Assembly: GCA_019359435.1 (NCBI GenBank) | Contig: JAHHHI010000055.1 | Location: 186,001-250,000, forward strand | Origin: Kaiparowitsia implicata GSE-PSE-MK54-09C | GTDB taxonomy: Bacteria > Cyanobacteriota > Cyanobacteriia > Elainellales > Elainellaceae | DNA length: 64,000 bases | Direction: 5' to 3' | Shown here: piece by piece, positions 6,518 to 15,840 of the stretch | Numbering within the stretch: position 1 is the first letter of the stretch | Layout of the letters: each line of letters begins with the position of its first letter | Notes under the pieces: model-generated | Database searches by the model: none | What the model saw: only the letters and a program-made list of their open reading frames with translations | Told to the model about the DNA's origin: nothing | Program-made: the position numbers and the translations under genes

Positions 6518-8815
6518 TTAGTGAGGGGCAACGGCGATCGCCCGCATTTTCTTAGACCGATCGAATAGCACTCGTGGTTTCAGCATCGCCCGCAGCAAAA
6601 ACCAGAGCGACGCGAGCTCTCCGGGGGTGTAGCGGTTTGTCCACTGACCCGGGCGACAGTAAAGCAGTGTGACCAGTTGGCGGTGGGTTGCGATGGGCAG
6701 TGGTGCAAATGTAAACAGCACCGTTGTTGCTGACGGGTTTGGAGTCTCAGTTGGGTCGGTGCCATGGGCGATCTGCCCTTGCAGCACAATGCCGTCTTCC
6801 ATCAGCGTTAGTTCTATCACTGGTGGATTCGGGGTGACAGGAGCCGCCAAATCGGGCCAGGGCTGAGTCAGCGCAATCTCTGCTCCCTCTTCAGACAGCA
6901 TGGTGGTGGTGCCCCAAATGGTGCGATCGCCCACCTGCAGCTTTACCGTGCGGCGCAGGTCAAACCAGTCGTAAAGGCTTGTCCGGGGCACATCCAGCAA
7001 AATAATCAGACCAATGGTCACCATTGCTAGGTTGTAAATGCTCCAAAACCAGCCAATTCCCAACCCCCGCACGGGCTCTGCTGTGGCTGCTGCCAAGCGC
7101 AGATTGCTACTTTGCACTAAGCTTTGGCTGACATTCATCCACAAGCTCATGGCTGTGAGGATAAAAATGAGCAACAGCGGGGTTGCGAGCTTCCAGTTAA
7201 ATGAGAAGCGATCGCTCAAAAGCCCCTTCGGCGTTACCCGAAACCCCTTAGCGAAGGGATGAAGCATCGACTGAACCACTGTAATCGCCAGTGGAAAACA
7301 CAGGGCAAAGGAATAAATATCAGACAGAATGGCAGAGCGCGATCGCTCGTTCAGCCAGGAAAACACCGTTAGGCTCACCACGTAATAGGGCAAGAAAAAA
7401 TACAATAGCTCTGCTGCTGTGGCCCGCAGGGGAATGACGCCCAAAAAGGAATAGGCCAGTGGCATGAGCAAGAAACCCACCCGCGATAGGCTCGTAAACC
7501 AACTTAGGAGACCCTCTAGATGCGCGAGCCGTTGAATGAGGCTCAAGCCGGGAATTGTCAGCGGGTTGGACGAGATGAAAAAGGCTTGCAGCGTGCCCTG
7601 TGCCCAGCGGATGCGCTGAATAGTGTGTGCTGCAATATTTTCTGCGGCGAGTCCGGCGCTCAGCTTTTCGTTGAGATACACCAGCCGATAGCCTCGGGCT
7701 GAAATGCGGATGCCGGTAAAGTAATCTTCGCTCAGGGACTCTGTGACGAAACCGCCTGCCTCTTCGAGCGCGCGGCGACGCATCACAAACGACGTGCCCG
7801 CGCAGATGACGCTGCCTGCTCCATCTCGAAACGGCTGAATTTGGCGGTAGAACACTTCTTCCTCAGGGGTGAGCACGTGCTCTAGCCCCAGGTTTCGTGC
7901 GACTGGGTCAGCATTGTAAAAGGTTTGAGGGGTTTGCACCAGCGCCACGCTTGGGTCAGTAAAGAAGCCGAGTGTACGGGCGAGAAAGTTGGTGGTGGGC
8001 ACAAAGTCGGCATCAAAGACAACGATCAGTTCACCATGGGTTTTGGCAAGGGCGTGGTTGAGGTTGCCTGCTTTGGCATGCCGATTCGTGGGGCGGATGA
8101 TGTAGTGGCAGCCCAAGTCTGCGGCCATCTGGGCCACCTCAGGGCGGCGCGTGTCGTCTAAGACGTAAATCTGTTTGTGGGGATAATCTAGAGCCTGACA
8201 GCCAATGACTGTGCGCCGCAGAATAAAGTTGGGCTCGTTGTAGGTGGGGATCAGGATATCGACGGTTGGGCAGTATTCGCCCCGCGCGACCAACTGCGCT
8301 AGCGGGTTGGCTTCGGTGCGGCGATCGCGCACCCGCAGCAATAGCAACAGCATGATGACGTTGCCCACAAGCAGCAACAGCTCCATCAAAAACAGAGCGA
8401 GACTGACAACGCCATTGAGGGGAGTATCTAGGTTGAGGGTGGCGAGCGATCGCCACAGCAAATAGCGCCCCATGAGTGCTAAAAGAATGCTCACCACCAC
8501 TGCCCGCGACCAAGGGCTTGGTTTGGGGGAGAGGCGGGTGATGGCCAAAACGACGAACAGCAGGGCGATCGTTGGGAGCAGCAAGTACGATGTCGTGTCG
8601 GTTGGCACTCTGATCCACAAGGGTGGGCGCTCTTGTGCGGCATTGATCTGCTGGAACACGGTGACGGTGCCGCCATGCCCAGCAAACCAGGCGATGGCGA
8701 TACCCAGGGCGATCGCCACACCCAACACCATCAATCCAGTTGCTATCTGGGGCCGTAGAGGCCAGCGCTTGGATAGGCGCTTGCGCTTGCGCTGGTGTCT
8801 CGCCTCAATAACCAT
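6518..8815 (-). CDS. Cellulose synthase-like glycosyltransferase (GT2, BcsA-type)
   Basis: Integral membrane processive beta-glycosyltransferase, probably UDP-glucose-using cellulose synthase. The chosen start is preceded by AGGAGA at good spacing, unlike the ATG nine codons upstream. N-terminal hydrophobic segments lead to the GT-A core carrying the expected D,D,D,QxxRW set: VLDD (about 220-221), DAD (268-270), SED (362-364) and QRIRW (400-404). More membrane segments follow. The C-terminal region (LRRTVKLQVGD..., then LSEEGAEI) looks like a degenerate PilZ domain that could sense c-di-GMP. No bcsB, bcsC or cellulase gene lies beside it, so it may make another beta-glucan. Confidence 0.85.
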   Translation of the reverse strand: MVIEARHQRKRKRLSKRWPLRPQIATGLMVLGVAIALGIAIAWFAGHGGTVTVFQQINAAQERPPLWIRVPTDTTSYLLLPTIALLFVVLAITRLSPKPSPWSRAVVVSILLALMGRYLLWRSLATLNLDTPLNGVVSLALFLMELLLLVGNVIMLLLLLRVRDRRTEANPLAQLVARGEYCPTVDILIPTYNEPNFILRRTVIGCQALDYPHKQIYVLDDTRRPEVAQMAADLGCHYIIRPTNRHAKAGNLNHALAKTHGELIVVFDADFVPTTNFLARTLGFFTDPSVALVQTPQTFYNADPVARNLGLEHVLTPEEEVFYRQIQPFRDGAGSVICAGTSFVMRRRALEEAGGFVTESLSEDYFTGIRISARGYRLVYLNEKLSAGLAAENIAAHTIQRIRWAQGTLQAFFISSNPLTIPGLSLIQRLAHLEGLLSWFTSLSRVGFLLMPLAYSFLGVIPLRATAAELLYFFLPYYVVSLTVFSWLNERSRSAILSDIYSFALCFPLAITVVQSMLHPFAKGFRVTPKGLLSDRFSFNWKLATPLLLIFILTAMSLWMNVSQSLVQSSNLRLAAATAEPVRGLGIGWFWSIYNLAMVTIGLIILLDVPRTSLYDWFDLRRTVKLQVGDRTIWGTTTMLSEEGAEIALTQPWPDLAAPVTPNPPVIELTLMEDGIVLQGQIAHGTDPTETPNPSATTVLFTFAPLPIATHRQLVTLLYCRPGQWTNRYTPGELASLWFLLRAMLKPRVLFDRSKKMRAIAVAPH

Positions 8816-9300
8816 ACGGATTCTCCTAATAGGCACATGCACACGATGCTGCAGACTCCCTCAGACCTTAGCCGCTCAACCTTAGAGCAAGCTGAGGGCG
8901 ATCGATCGCCAACTTACGTGAGTTTGTGCAGACCCTCGGAACGAACGCCGCTTTTGTAGGAACGGCAAGCACCAATTGTCTGCATATTAATAGGTCTTAA
9001 TAAAAATACGAATAATCGCACGATTTAGATGTGTTGTGCGATCAACTCTGGAAAATCTCTGCGGTAAAACTCTTCTTGGGTGAAACCTAAGTCCTCAATG
9101 CCGGGCAGGCAGAACGGAAAAGAGGCGAACGGTCTGACTACCAAGGGTTTCAGCCTTACTGATGGACTGTGTTTTTTAGGCGTTCGGGATACGCCCAAAA
9201 CTTGTTCACCGGGAACGGACATGGGGTTGGCGGTATGAAGAGATGCCTGGGGCGATCGCCTGCTCAAAAAAAATAGCCTGCTGGAGAAGGGTATCCCTCC

Positions 9301-9353
9301 AACGTCCTAATCCTGTGCTGCCCACGTCGCAGGCAGCACAGGATTAGGACGTT
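9301..9353. repeat. Isolated perfect hairpin related to family 1
   Basis: Inverted arms AACGTCCTAATCCTGTGCTG and its complement around a short loop, with the same GTGCTGCC/GGCAGCAC core as the elements at 1509, 53470 and 57196. It lies about 50 bp past the end of the DUF4347 gene and may double as its terminator, but no T run follows on that strand. The remaining gap (8816-9403) shows only a poorly supported 80-codon frame. Confidence 0.6.
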
Positions 9354-9403
9354 GCCGAACTTTGGACAATGGGCATCATGGGGCGATCGCCCGATTTAGA
9401 GAA

Positions 9404-12400
9404 CTAGCGCTGAATAAAATCCGCCCCGCTCAGTTGATTGGGCCTGATGTTGACGAGTCGTGCCAGCAGATCGTCATTGCTAGCAATCCGCAATTCTGTC
9501 GTGCTGCCCGCCCGCGTCATTGAAAGGTCGCTCACCCGCACCCCCATTGGCAGGCGAATGCGGTCTGTGCCAACGGCAAAATCCACAATGCGATCATGCC
9601 CAAACCCCGTCGTTAGGGCAAAGGTATCGCGACCGCCGCCGCCCTGCACCGTGTCAAACCCTTTTCCGCCAATCAACAGATCATGACCTGGGCCGCCAAT
9701 TAGCACATCGTTGCCGTTGTTGCCCAAGAGGATGTCGTCGCCGCCGCCGCCCCTTAATACATCAGGGCTAGCCAGTCCTTGGATGAGGTCATTGCTTGGA
9801 GTTCCCTGCAGGGTGTCTGCCTGCATCGTGCCGGTAATGGGGTTATAGCCATCAATGCTGCGGTTGGTAATCTTAATCACCACAGGGTTGGTGGTGGTTG
9901 CGCCAGCCTGGTCGGTGGCGGTTACACCAATGCGGATGGTGTTGCCGATGCCCTCCCGACCCGGAGTACCCTGAAACCGCAGCGTATTCGGATTGAACGA
10001 GAGCCAGTTGGGCAGCGGTGTCCCGTTGATGCGCCGCGCCCGATAGGTCAGCACATCGCCAGGGTCAGGATCGGTAAAGGTATCAGCAGGGAGCTGAAGC
10101 CCAAAGTTAACCCCGGCAATTGCCGTTTGTGGGGCGATCGCCTGATTCACAATCGGAGGATTATTGACCGCCGCTACAGTAAGCCCAAATACTGTGCTAA
10201 CGCTCGCTCCGGCTGTATCGGTTGAAATCACCCGAACGTTGATGGTTCCAGCGTTGCCGTTGTTTGGCGTACCGCTGAATTGGCGCGTGTTGGGGTTGAA
10301 CGACAGCCAGTTGGGTAGCGAATTCCCATTGGCGCGCGTCGCGGTATAGCTCAGCACATCACCCGGATCAGGATCGGTAAATGTGTTGGCAGGAACCAAA
10401 AACGTAAACTCGGTGCCAGCGGTGGCACTTTGCGGGGCGATCGCCTGATTTACAATCGGCGGGTTATTCACCGCTGAGACCGCCAGCTCAAACACTGTGT
10501 TAGCAGTTGCTCCCGCAGTATCCGTTGCAATGATCCGAACGTTGATGGTTCCAGCGTTGCTGTTGTTGGGTGTACCGCTGAATTGACGAGTGTTGGGGTT
10601 GAACGATAGCCAGTTGGGCAGCGAATTCCCATTCGCGCGCGTCGCTGCGTAGCTCAGCACATCACCTGGATCAGGGTCAGTGAAGGTGTTAGCAGGGACC
10701 AAAAACGTAAACTCAGTGCCTGCGGTAGCACTTTGCGGGGCGATCGCCTGATTCACCACAGGAGGATTATTAGCAGGAGGTGTGCTAGCACTCACCACCA
10801 TTAAATCAAACTCATCAGAGACAGATGCCCCAGCCAAATCTGTGGCCGTTACCCGAATACTGACAGAGCCCACGTCTCCATCTGCAGGGGTGCCGCTGAA
10901 GGTTTGGGTGGTAGCGTTAAAGTTCAGCCAAGTGGGTAAGGGGTCACCGTTGGCAAGCGTTGCACCATAGCTCAACTCGTCACCCACATCGGGGTCAGTA
11001 AATGTAGTCCCTGGCACCTGAAACGAGAAGGCGGTTCCTTCTGTCGCAGATTGATTGGCGATCGCCTCATTTACAATCGGCGGGTCGTTGATATTCACGA
11101 CTTCTAGCGCAAATACATTGCTCACGCTGGCATTGTAGGGATCAGTCGCCGTAACCCGGATTGAAAGATTGCCGACGTCGTCATTGCCTGGGGTGCCAGT
11201 AAAGCGGCGATCGCCCGCATTAAACGTCAGCCAACTGGGGAGTGCAGAGCCATCTGCCAGCGTCGCTGCATAGGTCAGCGCGTTCCCATCGGGGTCATTA
11301 AATGTATTCGTTGCAAACTGAAAATTAAGTGAGGCATCTTGGTCAACGCTTTGATTGGCGATCGCATTCGCAACAATCGGTGCGCGATTATCCACAATCG
11401 TAATCGTGGCGTTGGTATTTGCTGTCCCCAAGGTATAGCTCGCCATAGGCGACAAGGTCAGCGTGAGCGTTTCGTTCCCTTCCATATTGTCAAAATCAGG
11501 AACGGGCGTGACCGTCAACACCACAGAGCTTTGACCACTCGGAATCGTAAGGGTCAGCGTTGACCCATCTACCGTGCCAGCACTCAGCGTATAGTCAGAT
11601 GCAGAAGCCGTTCCCGAGATGACAAATGCAACGCTTAGAGTTTCCGTAGTGGCTCCAGTGCGGCTAATTGTAAACTCTGCGGTGCTGCCAGCAACCGCCT
11701 CCTCAGCTTGATTATCTGTGGACACAATAGTGACGACAGGCAACACGGGTGCTGGCAGCATCGGCGAGAATGCTACCCCCCGAAACACAGTATTCGCCGC
11801 CGCCGTTGCAATTGTTTGTGTGGTTCCAGCTGCAAAGGTTTCGTTATAGGCTGCCGTATCGGTGACAGAAACCAGCTTATTGCCAGTTGCAGTCCCCACG
11901 ACAGCAAACAGCTCCACAGCGCCCCCGTTGATACGCCCCGTCAACCCCGTAAAGTCGCCGCTGCCAAAGGTTGTTGAGGCAAATGTTCCCTGCGTTGCCC
12001 AACTCGTGCCGTTAAACGAATACTTATGGATATTGTTATTGGCAGAGAGGTAGAACGTATCTACGCCAGCGACAGTGTCCGTTCGATCCAAAAATACAAA
12101 TTCCCAGGCTCCGGGATTCCCCGCCGGGGAATTACCATTCAGCCCCGGAAGCAATGAGACCGTTTGCCCAGATGTCGTTGGCAACGCTCCATTGACTTTA
12201 CTGACGGGCACAAATCCACCTGAACCCGATGAAAAGTAAAGCTCACCTTGAACAATGTCAATGCTGCGATTTGTAGCTGGAGTTCCTGCTAATAGGGTGC
12301 TACTGCCCACATTGCCATAGGGAACATAGCGCACGCCTGCCGTTGAACTATTGCCACCCCCCGTTGCCCAAAAACCAGTCCCGTCTGAAGTGACAACTCC

Positions 12401-13333
12401 CCGAATGCCCCCCGGCTCGCTCCGAAAGGCATCGTTGATAGATGTTGTTGTATCAACGGTTCCCGAGCCATCTACCCGACCAAAAACCCGAGAGACAACA
12501 TTGAAGGCGGTATTCGAAACATTGTCAATAGCTGGGTCATTCGGCGCAGCATTGTAGCCGCCAAACGTCAAATACTGACCGTTTGCAGAGAGCTGGAGCG
12601 ACCCTTCATACCTTGCGTTGATGTTGAGTGTCAGCCCCAAATTGCTGCCGCTATTCATTGTGGGAATTGCGATGCTATTCAGTGGCGCATCTCCAGGATT
12701 GTACGTGAGCGATGGGTTGTATTCTTCCAAAAAGACAGGTGCAGGCTTGCCATTGGCATAGACTGTGCCATCGCCTACCCTCAGCACCACAATGTTGCCG
12801 CTGCTAAACGTTCCTAACGTGCCAGTAAACGTGTCTAAGCTTGCAACAGAAAAAGGCAAGCTTGCCTCAATTGAGCCAGTTGCATATTCCAACACCCAGT
12901 CACCACCCAAGTCTGCCGCTCCCGTCACGTTCGTGGATGCCGCAATGTCTGCACCCGTTAGGGTCGCCAGCGCATCCACGAACTGCTGCCCCACGGAGCC
13001 CGCCGCAACGTCACAGCCATATAGCAAAATATCCGCACCAGGATTCAGACTGGTAGCCCAGTTCTGAATTTGGTCGGAATAATGACCCAGGCTTGTTGCA
13101 TCTAAACTGCTATTGCCTACAGCTAAACGGCCAACATCACCGTGAGATAGAATATGGACACTATCAAGATTGGGTCGCTGGGCCAGCGCATCTGTAATTT
13201 GCTGAACGCCATCCTGATCATGCTGGATTAGAATAACTTCGGTATTCTCAGACGCTTGCTCAATAAACTGTTGGTAGTCAGGAACACGAACGTCGATGAA
13301 TAGAACAGACTGACTTTGAATGGTAGATGACAT
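9404..13333 (-). CDS. Large exoprotein: DUF4347, Calx-beta, cadherin-like repeats, RTX
   Basis: Predicted secreted or surface protein of 1309 residues. Residues 8-165 form a DUF4347 domain with HILSHGD (His64) and LLYGCDVA (Cys107), spaced like the His/Cys dyad of caspase-like and CHAT proteases. Residues about 170-535 look like a beta-propeller-type region. About 538-645 is a Calx-beta-like domain. About 645-1155 is a series of about 100-residue Ig/cadherin-like (He_PIG) repeats, each with TFTDPD and LPxWLxFN; neighbouring repeats are 303 bp apart in DNA. About 1190-1240 carries RTX calcium nonapeptides (GGGGDDILLGNNGND). RTX without a signal peptide suggests type I secretion, but no transporter is adjacent. 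Substrate and role unknown. Confidence 0.85.
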   Translation of the reverse strand: MSSTIQSQSVLFIDVRVPDYQQFIEQASENTEVILIQHDQDGVQQITDALAQRPNLDSVHILSHGDVGRLAVGNSSLDATSLGHYSDQIQNWATSLNPGADILLYGCDVAAGSVGQQFVDALATLTGADIAASTNVTGAADLGGDWVLEYATGSIEASLPFSVASLDTFTGTLGTFSSGNIVVLRVGDGTVYANGKPAPVFLEEYNPSLTYNPGDAPLNSIAIPTMNSGSNLGLTLNINARYEGSLQLSANGQYLTFGGYNAAPNDPAIDNVSNTAFNVVSRVFGRVDGSGTVDTTTSINDAFRSEPGGIRGVVTSDGTGFWATGGGNSSTAGVRYVPYGNVGSSTLLAGTPATNRSIDIVQGELYFSSGSGGFVPVSKVNGALPTTSGQTVSLLPGLNGNSPAGNPGAWEFVFLDRTDTVAGVDTFYLSANNNIHKYSFNGTSWATQGTFASTTFGSGDFTGLTGRINGGAVELFAVVGTATGNKLVSVTDTAAYNETFAAGTTQTIATAAANTVFRGVAFSPMLPAPVLPVVTIVSTDNQAEEAVAGSTAEFTISRTGATTETLSVAFVISGTASASDYTLSAGTVDGSTLTLTIPSGQSSVVLTVTPVPDFDNMEGNETLTLTLSPMASYTLGTANTNATITIVDNRAPIVANAIANQSVDQDASLNFQFATNTFNDPDGNALTYAATLADGSALPSWLTFNAGDRRFTGTPGNDDVGNLSIRVTATDPYNASVSNVFALEVVNINDPPIVNEAIANQSATEGTAFSFQVPGTTFTDPDVGDELSYGATLANGDPLPTWLNFNATTQTFSGTPADGDVGSVSIRVTATDLAGASVSDEFDLMVVSASTPPANNPPVVNQAIAPQSATAGTEFTFLVPANTFTDPDPGDVLSYAATRANGNSLPNWLSFNPNTRQFSGTPNNSNAGTINVRIIATDTAGATANTVFELAVSAVNNPPIVNQAIAPQSATAGTEFTFLVPANTFTDPDPGDVLSYTATRANGNSLPNWLSFNPNTRQFSGTPNNGNAGTINVRVISTDTAGASVSTVFGLTVAAVNNPPIVNQAIAPQTAIAGVNFGLQLPADTFTDPDPGDVLTYRARRINGTPLPNWLSFNPNTLRFQGTPGREGIGNTIRIGVTATDQAGATTTNPVVIKITNRSIDGYNPITGTMQADTLQGTPSNDLIQGLASPDVLRGGGGDDILLGNNGNDVLIGGPGHDLLIGGKGFDTVQGGGGRDTFALTTGFGHDRIVDFAVGTDRIRLPMGVRVSDLSMTRAGSTTELRIASNDDLLARLVNIRPNQLSGADFIQR
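10134..10739 (-). repeat. Tandem 303-bp repeats inside the exoprotein gene
   Basis: Two consecutive units (10134-10436 and 10437-10739), each encoding 101 residues, are nearly identical at DNA level. Each begins on the plus strand with the same HIP1 octamer GCGATCGC (at 10134, 10437 and again at 10740). Flanking repeats in the same protein are far more diverged, so these two arose by recent duplication or gene conversion. Confidence 0.85.
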
Positions 13334-14091
13334 GGTAGATAAAAGATTGACTCAACACTTGTAGCTATCAAATCGCAAACCCCCGCCCGCGCACACAAAC
13401 AGACATTTTGAATAATTCACTACAAAGACTGATCGCGACAGCCATTGCAGTAGAACCCAGATTATGTGGTGAAACCCTTGCTCAGAAAGAATTTCGCCAT
13501 AAGCCATGCTCTAAGTAACTAGGCTATGGATATGCAAGCAGTCTGGGCTGATTTGTAGAACTAGGACTCTGTCCAGGAGGCGGTGTGGAGTTCTTGTTCT
13601 AGGGTTCGCCCGCAACAGAACATAAATCTATAGATGGCGTTTTAAGCGGAGTAGTGATTGAACGCGAGGGGGCCTAACGTTCCAAACTTTCGATGTATCT
13701 GCGCACGGTCTTGTATAAAGGGTTCCCTGATATCGAGGGCAAAAAAACTAAAACCCAAATTTCGATGTGTGCAGCCTACCTGCGCGCATCAAAATTTGGG
13801 TTTTAGTGGGGGATGAATTTTCGGCCGAGGTGGAGCAGAATGCTTTTAGAGATGGGTTGTAGGGTATGAAGCGCCCTGCAACCCATCTTTATGCAGGACG
13901 ACCTAATTTTTCTGTTGTGTACTCAAAGAACTTTTCTCTTTCGTAATTGAAACCTGGGTTTGGGTTAAGCGGATTTGAGCTTAACCCAAACTGACGTATT
14001 GCAAGCATATATTTTGAGCTGGGTACGTTGCCGATGGCTCAGTAAGGGAATATAGTCAGCGATAACAGAGTAGTAAGCTGCCCCTAGCTCT
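13334..14091. other. Gene-free region rich in hairpins
   Basis: These 758 bp between the exoprotein gene and a small plus-strand gene hold no credible frame. They contain a 20-bp-arm hairpin at 13748-13806 (arms CTAAAACCCAAATTTCGATG, one mismatch), a second at 13851-13887 (GATGGGTTG ... CAACCCATC) and a 45-bp minimal family 1 element at 13953-13997. The last reads on the minus strand ACGTCAGTTTGGGTTAAG at one end and has the inverted copy at the other, with no inner hairpins. Promoters for the two flanking, divergent genes must lie here but none stands out. Confidence 0.6.
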
Positions 14092-14292
14092 ATGATGAAT
14101 GCTTCCAGTCCTCAGGTTGTCTATGCGATCGGTGCAATAGTGGCGCTAAGCTACTATCTCAAGACGTTTCTGCAAGATACGACTACGCCAAAGCAAGACC
14201 TGACCTCTTGGCTGGTGGTGGTGCTTGGGGCATCGCTTTGGCCAATTACGCTGCCCATGACAGCATGGGCCAGGTGGCGGCAGAGTCAGTAA
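14092..14292 (+). CDS. Small conserved membrane protein, function unknown
   Basis: A 66-residue protein with two hydrophobic stretches (about 8-24, VVYAIGAIVALSYYL, and about 40-57, WLVVVLGASLWPITLP) joined by a short polar loop with DTTTPKQDLTSW, ending in a basic tail. ATG at 14092 and 14095 are both possible starts. It faces the HpsJ-like gene tail to tail. The layout resembles small hypothetical proteins common in cyanobacteria, but I cannot assign a family or function. Confidence 0.5.
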   Translation: MMNASSPQVVYAIGAIVALSYYLKTFLQDTTTPKQDLTSWLVVVLGASLWPITLPMTAWARWRQSQ

Positions 14293-14362
14293 TGATGTCA
14301 TGCCGATGAAGCCGTACCCGAGATTAGTCGCAACTCAAGCGTTCTATAAGATTGCCCTGCCT

Positions 14363-15100
14363 CTAAGACTGCTTTGCAACCCGGTTTTGGGGCGCTTTAC
14401 GTTTGTCAGACCAGCGTGCCCAGCGGGTTAGGTGCCATACGTATGCAAAGAGGACACTAGATATCAATGCACTTAGGTTCCACTTGAGAGAGCTTTTGAT
14501 TAGAGTATTGCGCTGGCTGGTTTGCTGATTCTCAAACTCCTTCTGCACGCGAGTTTTGGCTTGTGTCAGTTGCATCAGCATCTGTTCTTTTGGTGCGGCC
14601 TCTAATTCCTCTAGCTCTACCCCTTGGTCTTGCAGGAATGTGGCTACGTCATCAGGCGATGCTTCGTTGAGTTGGGCTTCTAATTCGTTGAGTTGTTGGC
14701 TCCGTACGTCATACTGGGCGGTCATCTGATTGACGGTCTGGTTGTTGATTCTGCTGCTGCTGATGATGCCCCAGAATGGGATTAACAGAACAAGAAAAAC
14801 CGCAAATGCTAGCGATGCCCACGACAGAACCTTGAGGAGTAGCCGCTCCCATTGCCCTCGAAGTTGACTGTCGCCAAAAAAGATAAACCCCAACGCCAGC
14901 AGTGGAACTGGAATCCGCTCAACAATGGCGCCCATGGTTTCAAATTCCCAAACGGGGTCCATGAGCTTGGGGGGAAGCAGAATTGCGCCAAAGTCTAGGA
15001 GTGTGAGGAGTAAAAGCCCATAGCCAACCAGGCGAATCAGAGAAATTGAGACTGACTTTTGAGGTGCAGGTTGCTGAGGCGAGTCGAGGTTAGATTGCAT
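14363..15100 (-). CDS. HpsJ-like protein, cyanoexosortase A-associated
   Basis: Membrane protein of 245 residues belonging to the HpsJ-like group that accompanies cyanoexosortase A. Hydrophobic segments lie at about 20-42, 62-76 and 88-112. A long charged coiled-coil stretch follows (about 118-200, rich in Gln/Glu/Leu), then a last membrane helix (about 207-225) and a basic tail. GGAGA precedes the ATG at proper spacing. It is the third gene of a minus-strand operon (exosortase, associated protein, HpsJ-like), 71 bp after the second. HpsJ in filamentous cyanobacteria is tied to hormogonium polysaccharide and motility; a surface-polysaccharide role is inferred here. Confidence 0.75.
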   Translation of the reverse strand: MQSNLDSPQQPAPQKSVSISLIRLVGYGLLLLTLLDFGAILLPPKLMDPVWEFETMGAIVERIPVPLLALGFIFFGDSQLRGQWERLLLKVLSWASLAFAVFLVLLIPFWGIISSSRINNQTVNQMTAQYDVRSQQLNELEAQLNEASPDDVATFLQDQGVELEELEAAPKEQMLMQLTQAKTRVQKEFENQQTSQRNTLIKSSLKWNLSALISSVLFAYVWHLTRWARWSDKRKAPQNRVAKQS

Positions 15101-15171
15101 CTGGATTCTCCAATATCAATAGGTAAAGGGCTTGAGGGTTTGCTGAGCAGTGTGGAGCTAGAGCCGTTGAG

Positions 15172-15840
15172 CTAGGACTCGGGGAAGTGGTCTGACCACC
15201 GAGGCTGCCAAGTTTGCCAGAGGGTTTCTAGCTGTTGTTGGGCGATATCGGGTGGGCGATCGCCCAAGGGCGTAGACATGTAAACCCAAATACAACGACT
15301 GTCTTGAACTGTCTGTTTGCCCAGCATGATAGGCAGTAGCCGCTCTGCTCGCAGGTCGTTTGCATAGCGGTTTTGGGTGAACTGAGCAGCGGTAACTGTG
15401 CTGCCACCCCGAGGGTTAATGCAGCTTGTGAGGTGAGCTGTGTCAGAGAGATGAAAGACGCTGTAGTAGCCTGATTCGTTCTGACGCGTCGTTTCTGAAA
15501 ATTCGACCGTAGGAGATGCTAGGTCATACTTCAACAGCAAATTTCTGACGCTGGCATCCATTTTGGTGAGATACCGAGTCTGAATCTCTACGGTGGAATT
15601 GTCCTTGGTATAGCGATGAACGGTGCCGCCAACCAACTCGGGTTGATTTTCGGCGGACTCTTCAACGGGGGCTTGGCTCTGCAATTCCCAGTCGATGAGG
15701 GAAATAGGTGTAGCAAAGACAGCAGGGAGTTCTAATTGGGTTTCAACCGATGGCACGAGGATGAGATGCAAGGATGTAAGGGCGGCACCACTGCAAAGAA
15801 AGGCTAGCCAAGGTGTGCGAAAAAACTTTGATGAAGTCAT
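15172..15840 (-). CDS. Cyanoexosortase A system-associated protein
   Basis: A 222-residue protein with an N-terminal hydrophobic anchor (about 8-30) and an otherwise soluble, presumably periplasmic domain. It resembles the EpsI-like partners encoded with exosortases: a beta-rich body (VHRYTKDNSTVEIQTRYL), SYYSVF-like and HLTSCINPRGGSTVTAAQF segments, and QDSRCIWVYMSTPLGD near the end. Its start overlaps the exosortase stop by four bases (ATGA), indicating translational coupling. Such partners probably help processing or export of the sorted proteins; the exact job is not established. Confidence 0.75.
   Translation of the reverse strand: MTSSKFFRTPWLAFLCSGAALTSLHLILVPSVETQLELPAVFATPISLIDWELQSQAPVEESAENQPELVGGTVHRYTKDNSTVEIQTRYLTKMDASVRNLLLKYDLASPTVEFSETTRQNESGYYSVFHLSDTAHLTSCINPRGGSTVTAAQFTQNRYANDLRAERLLPIMLGKQTVQDSRCIWVYMSTPLGDRPPDIAQQQLETLWQTWQPRWSDHFPES

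Noticed and set aside
9025-9267. 80-codon minus-strand frame ending LPGIEDLGFTQEEFYRRDFPELIAQHI
   Set aside because: The tail looks protein-like and may be a gene fragment, but the first half is random-looking and there is no ribosome site or known family, so no gene is called.
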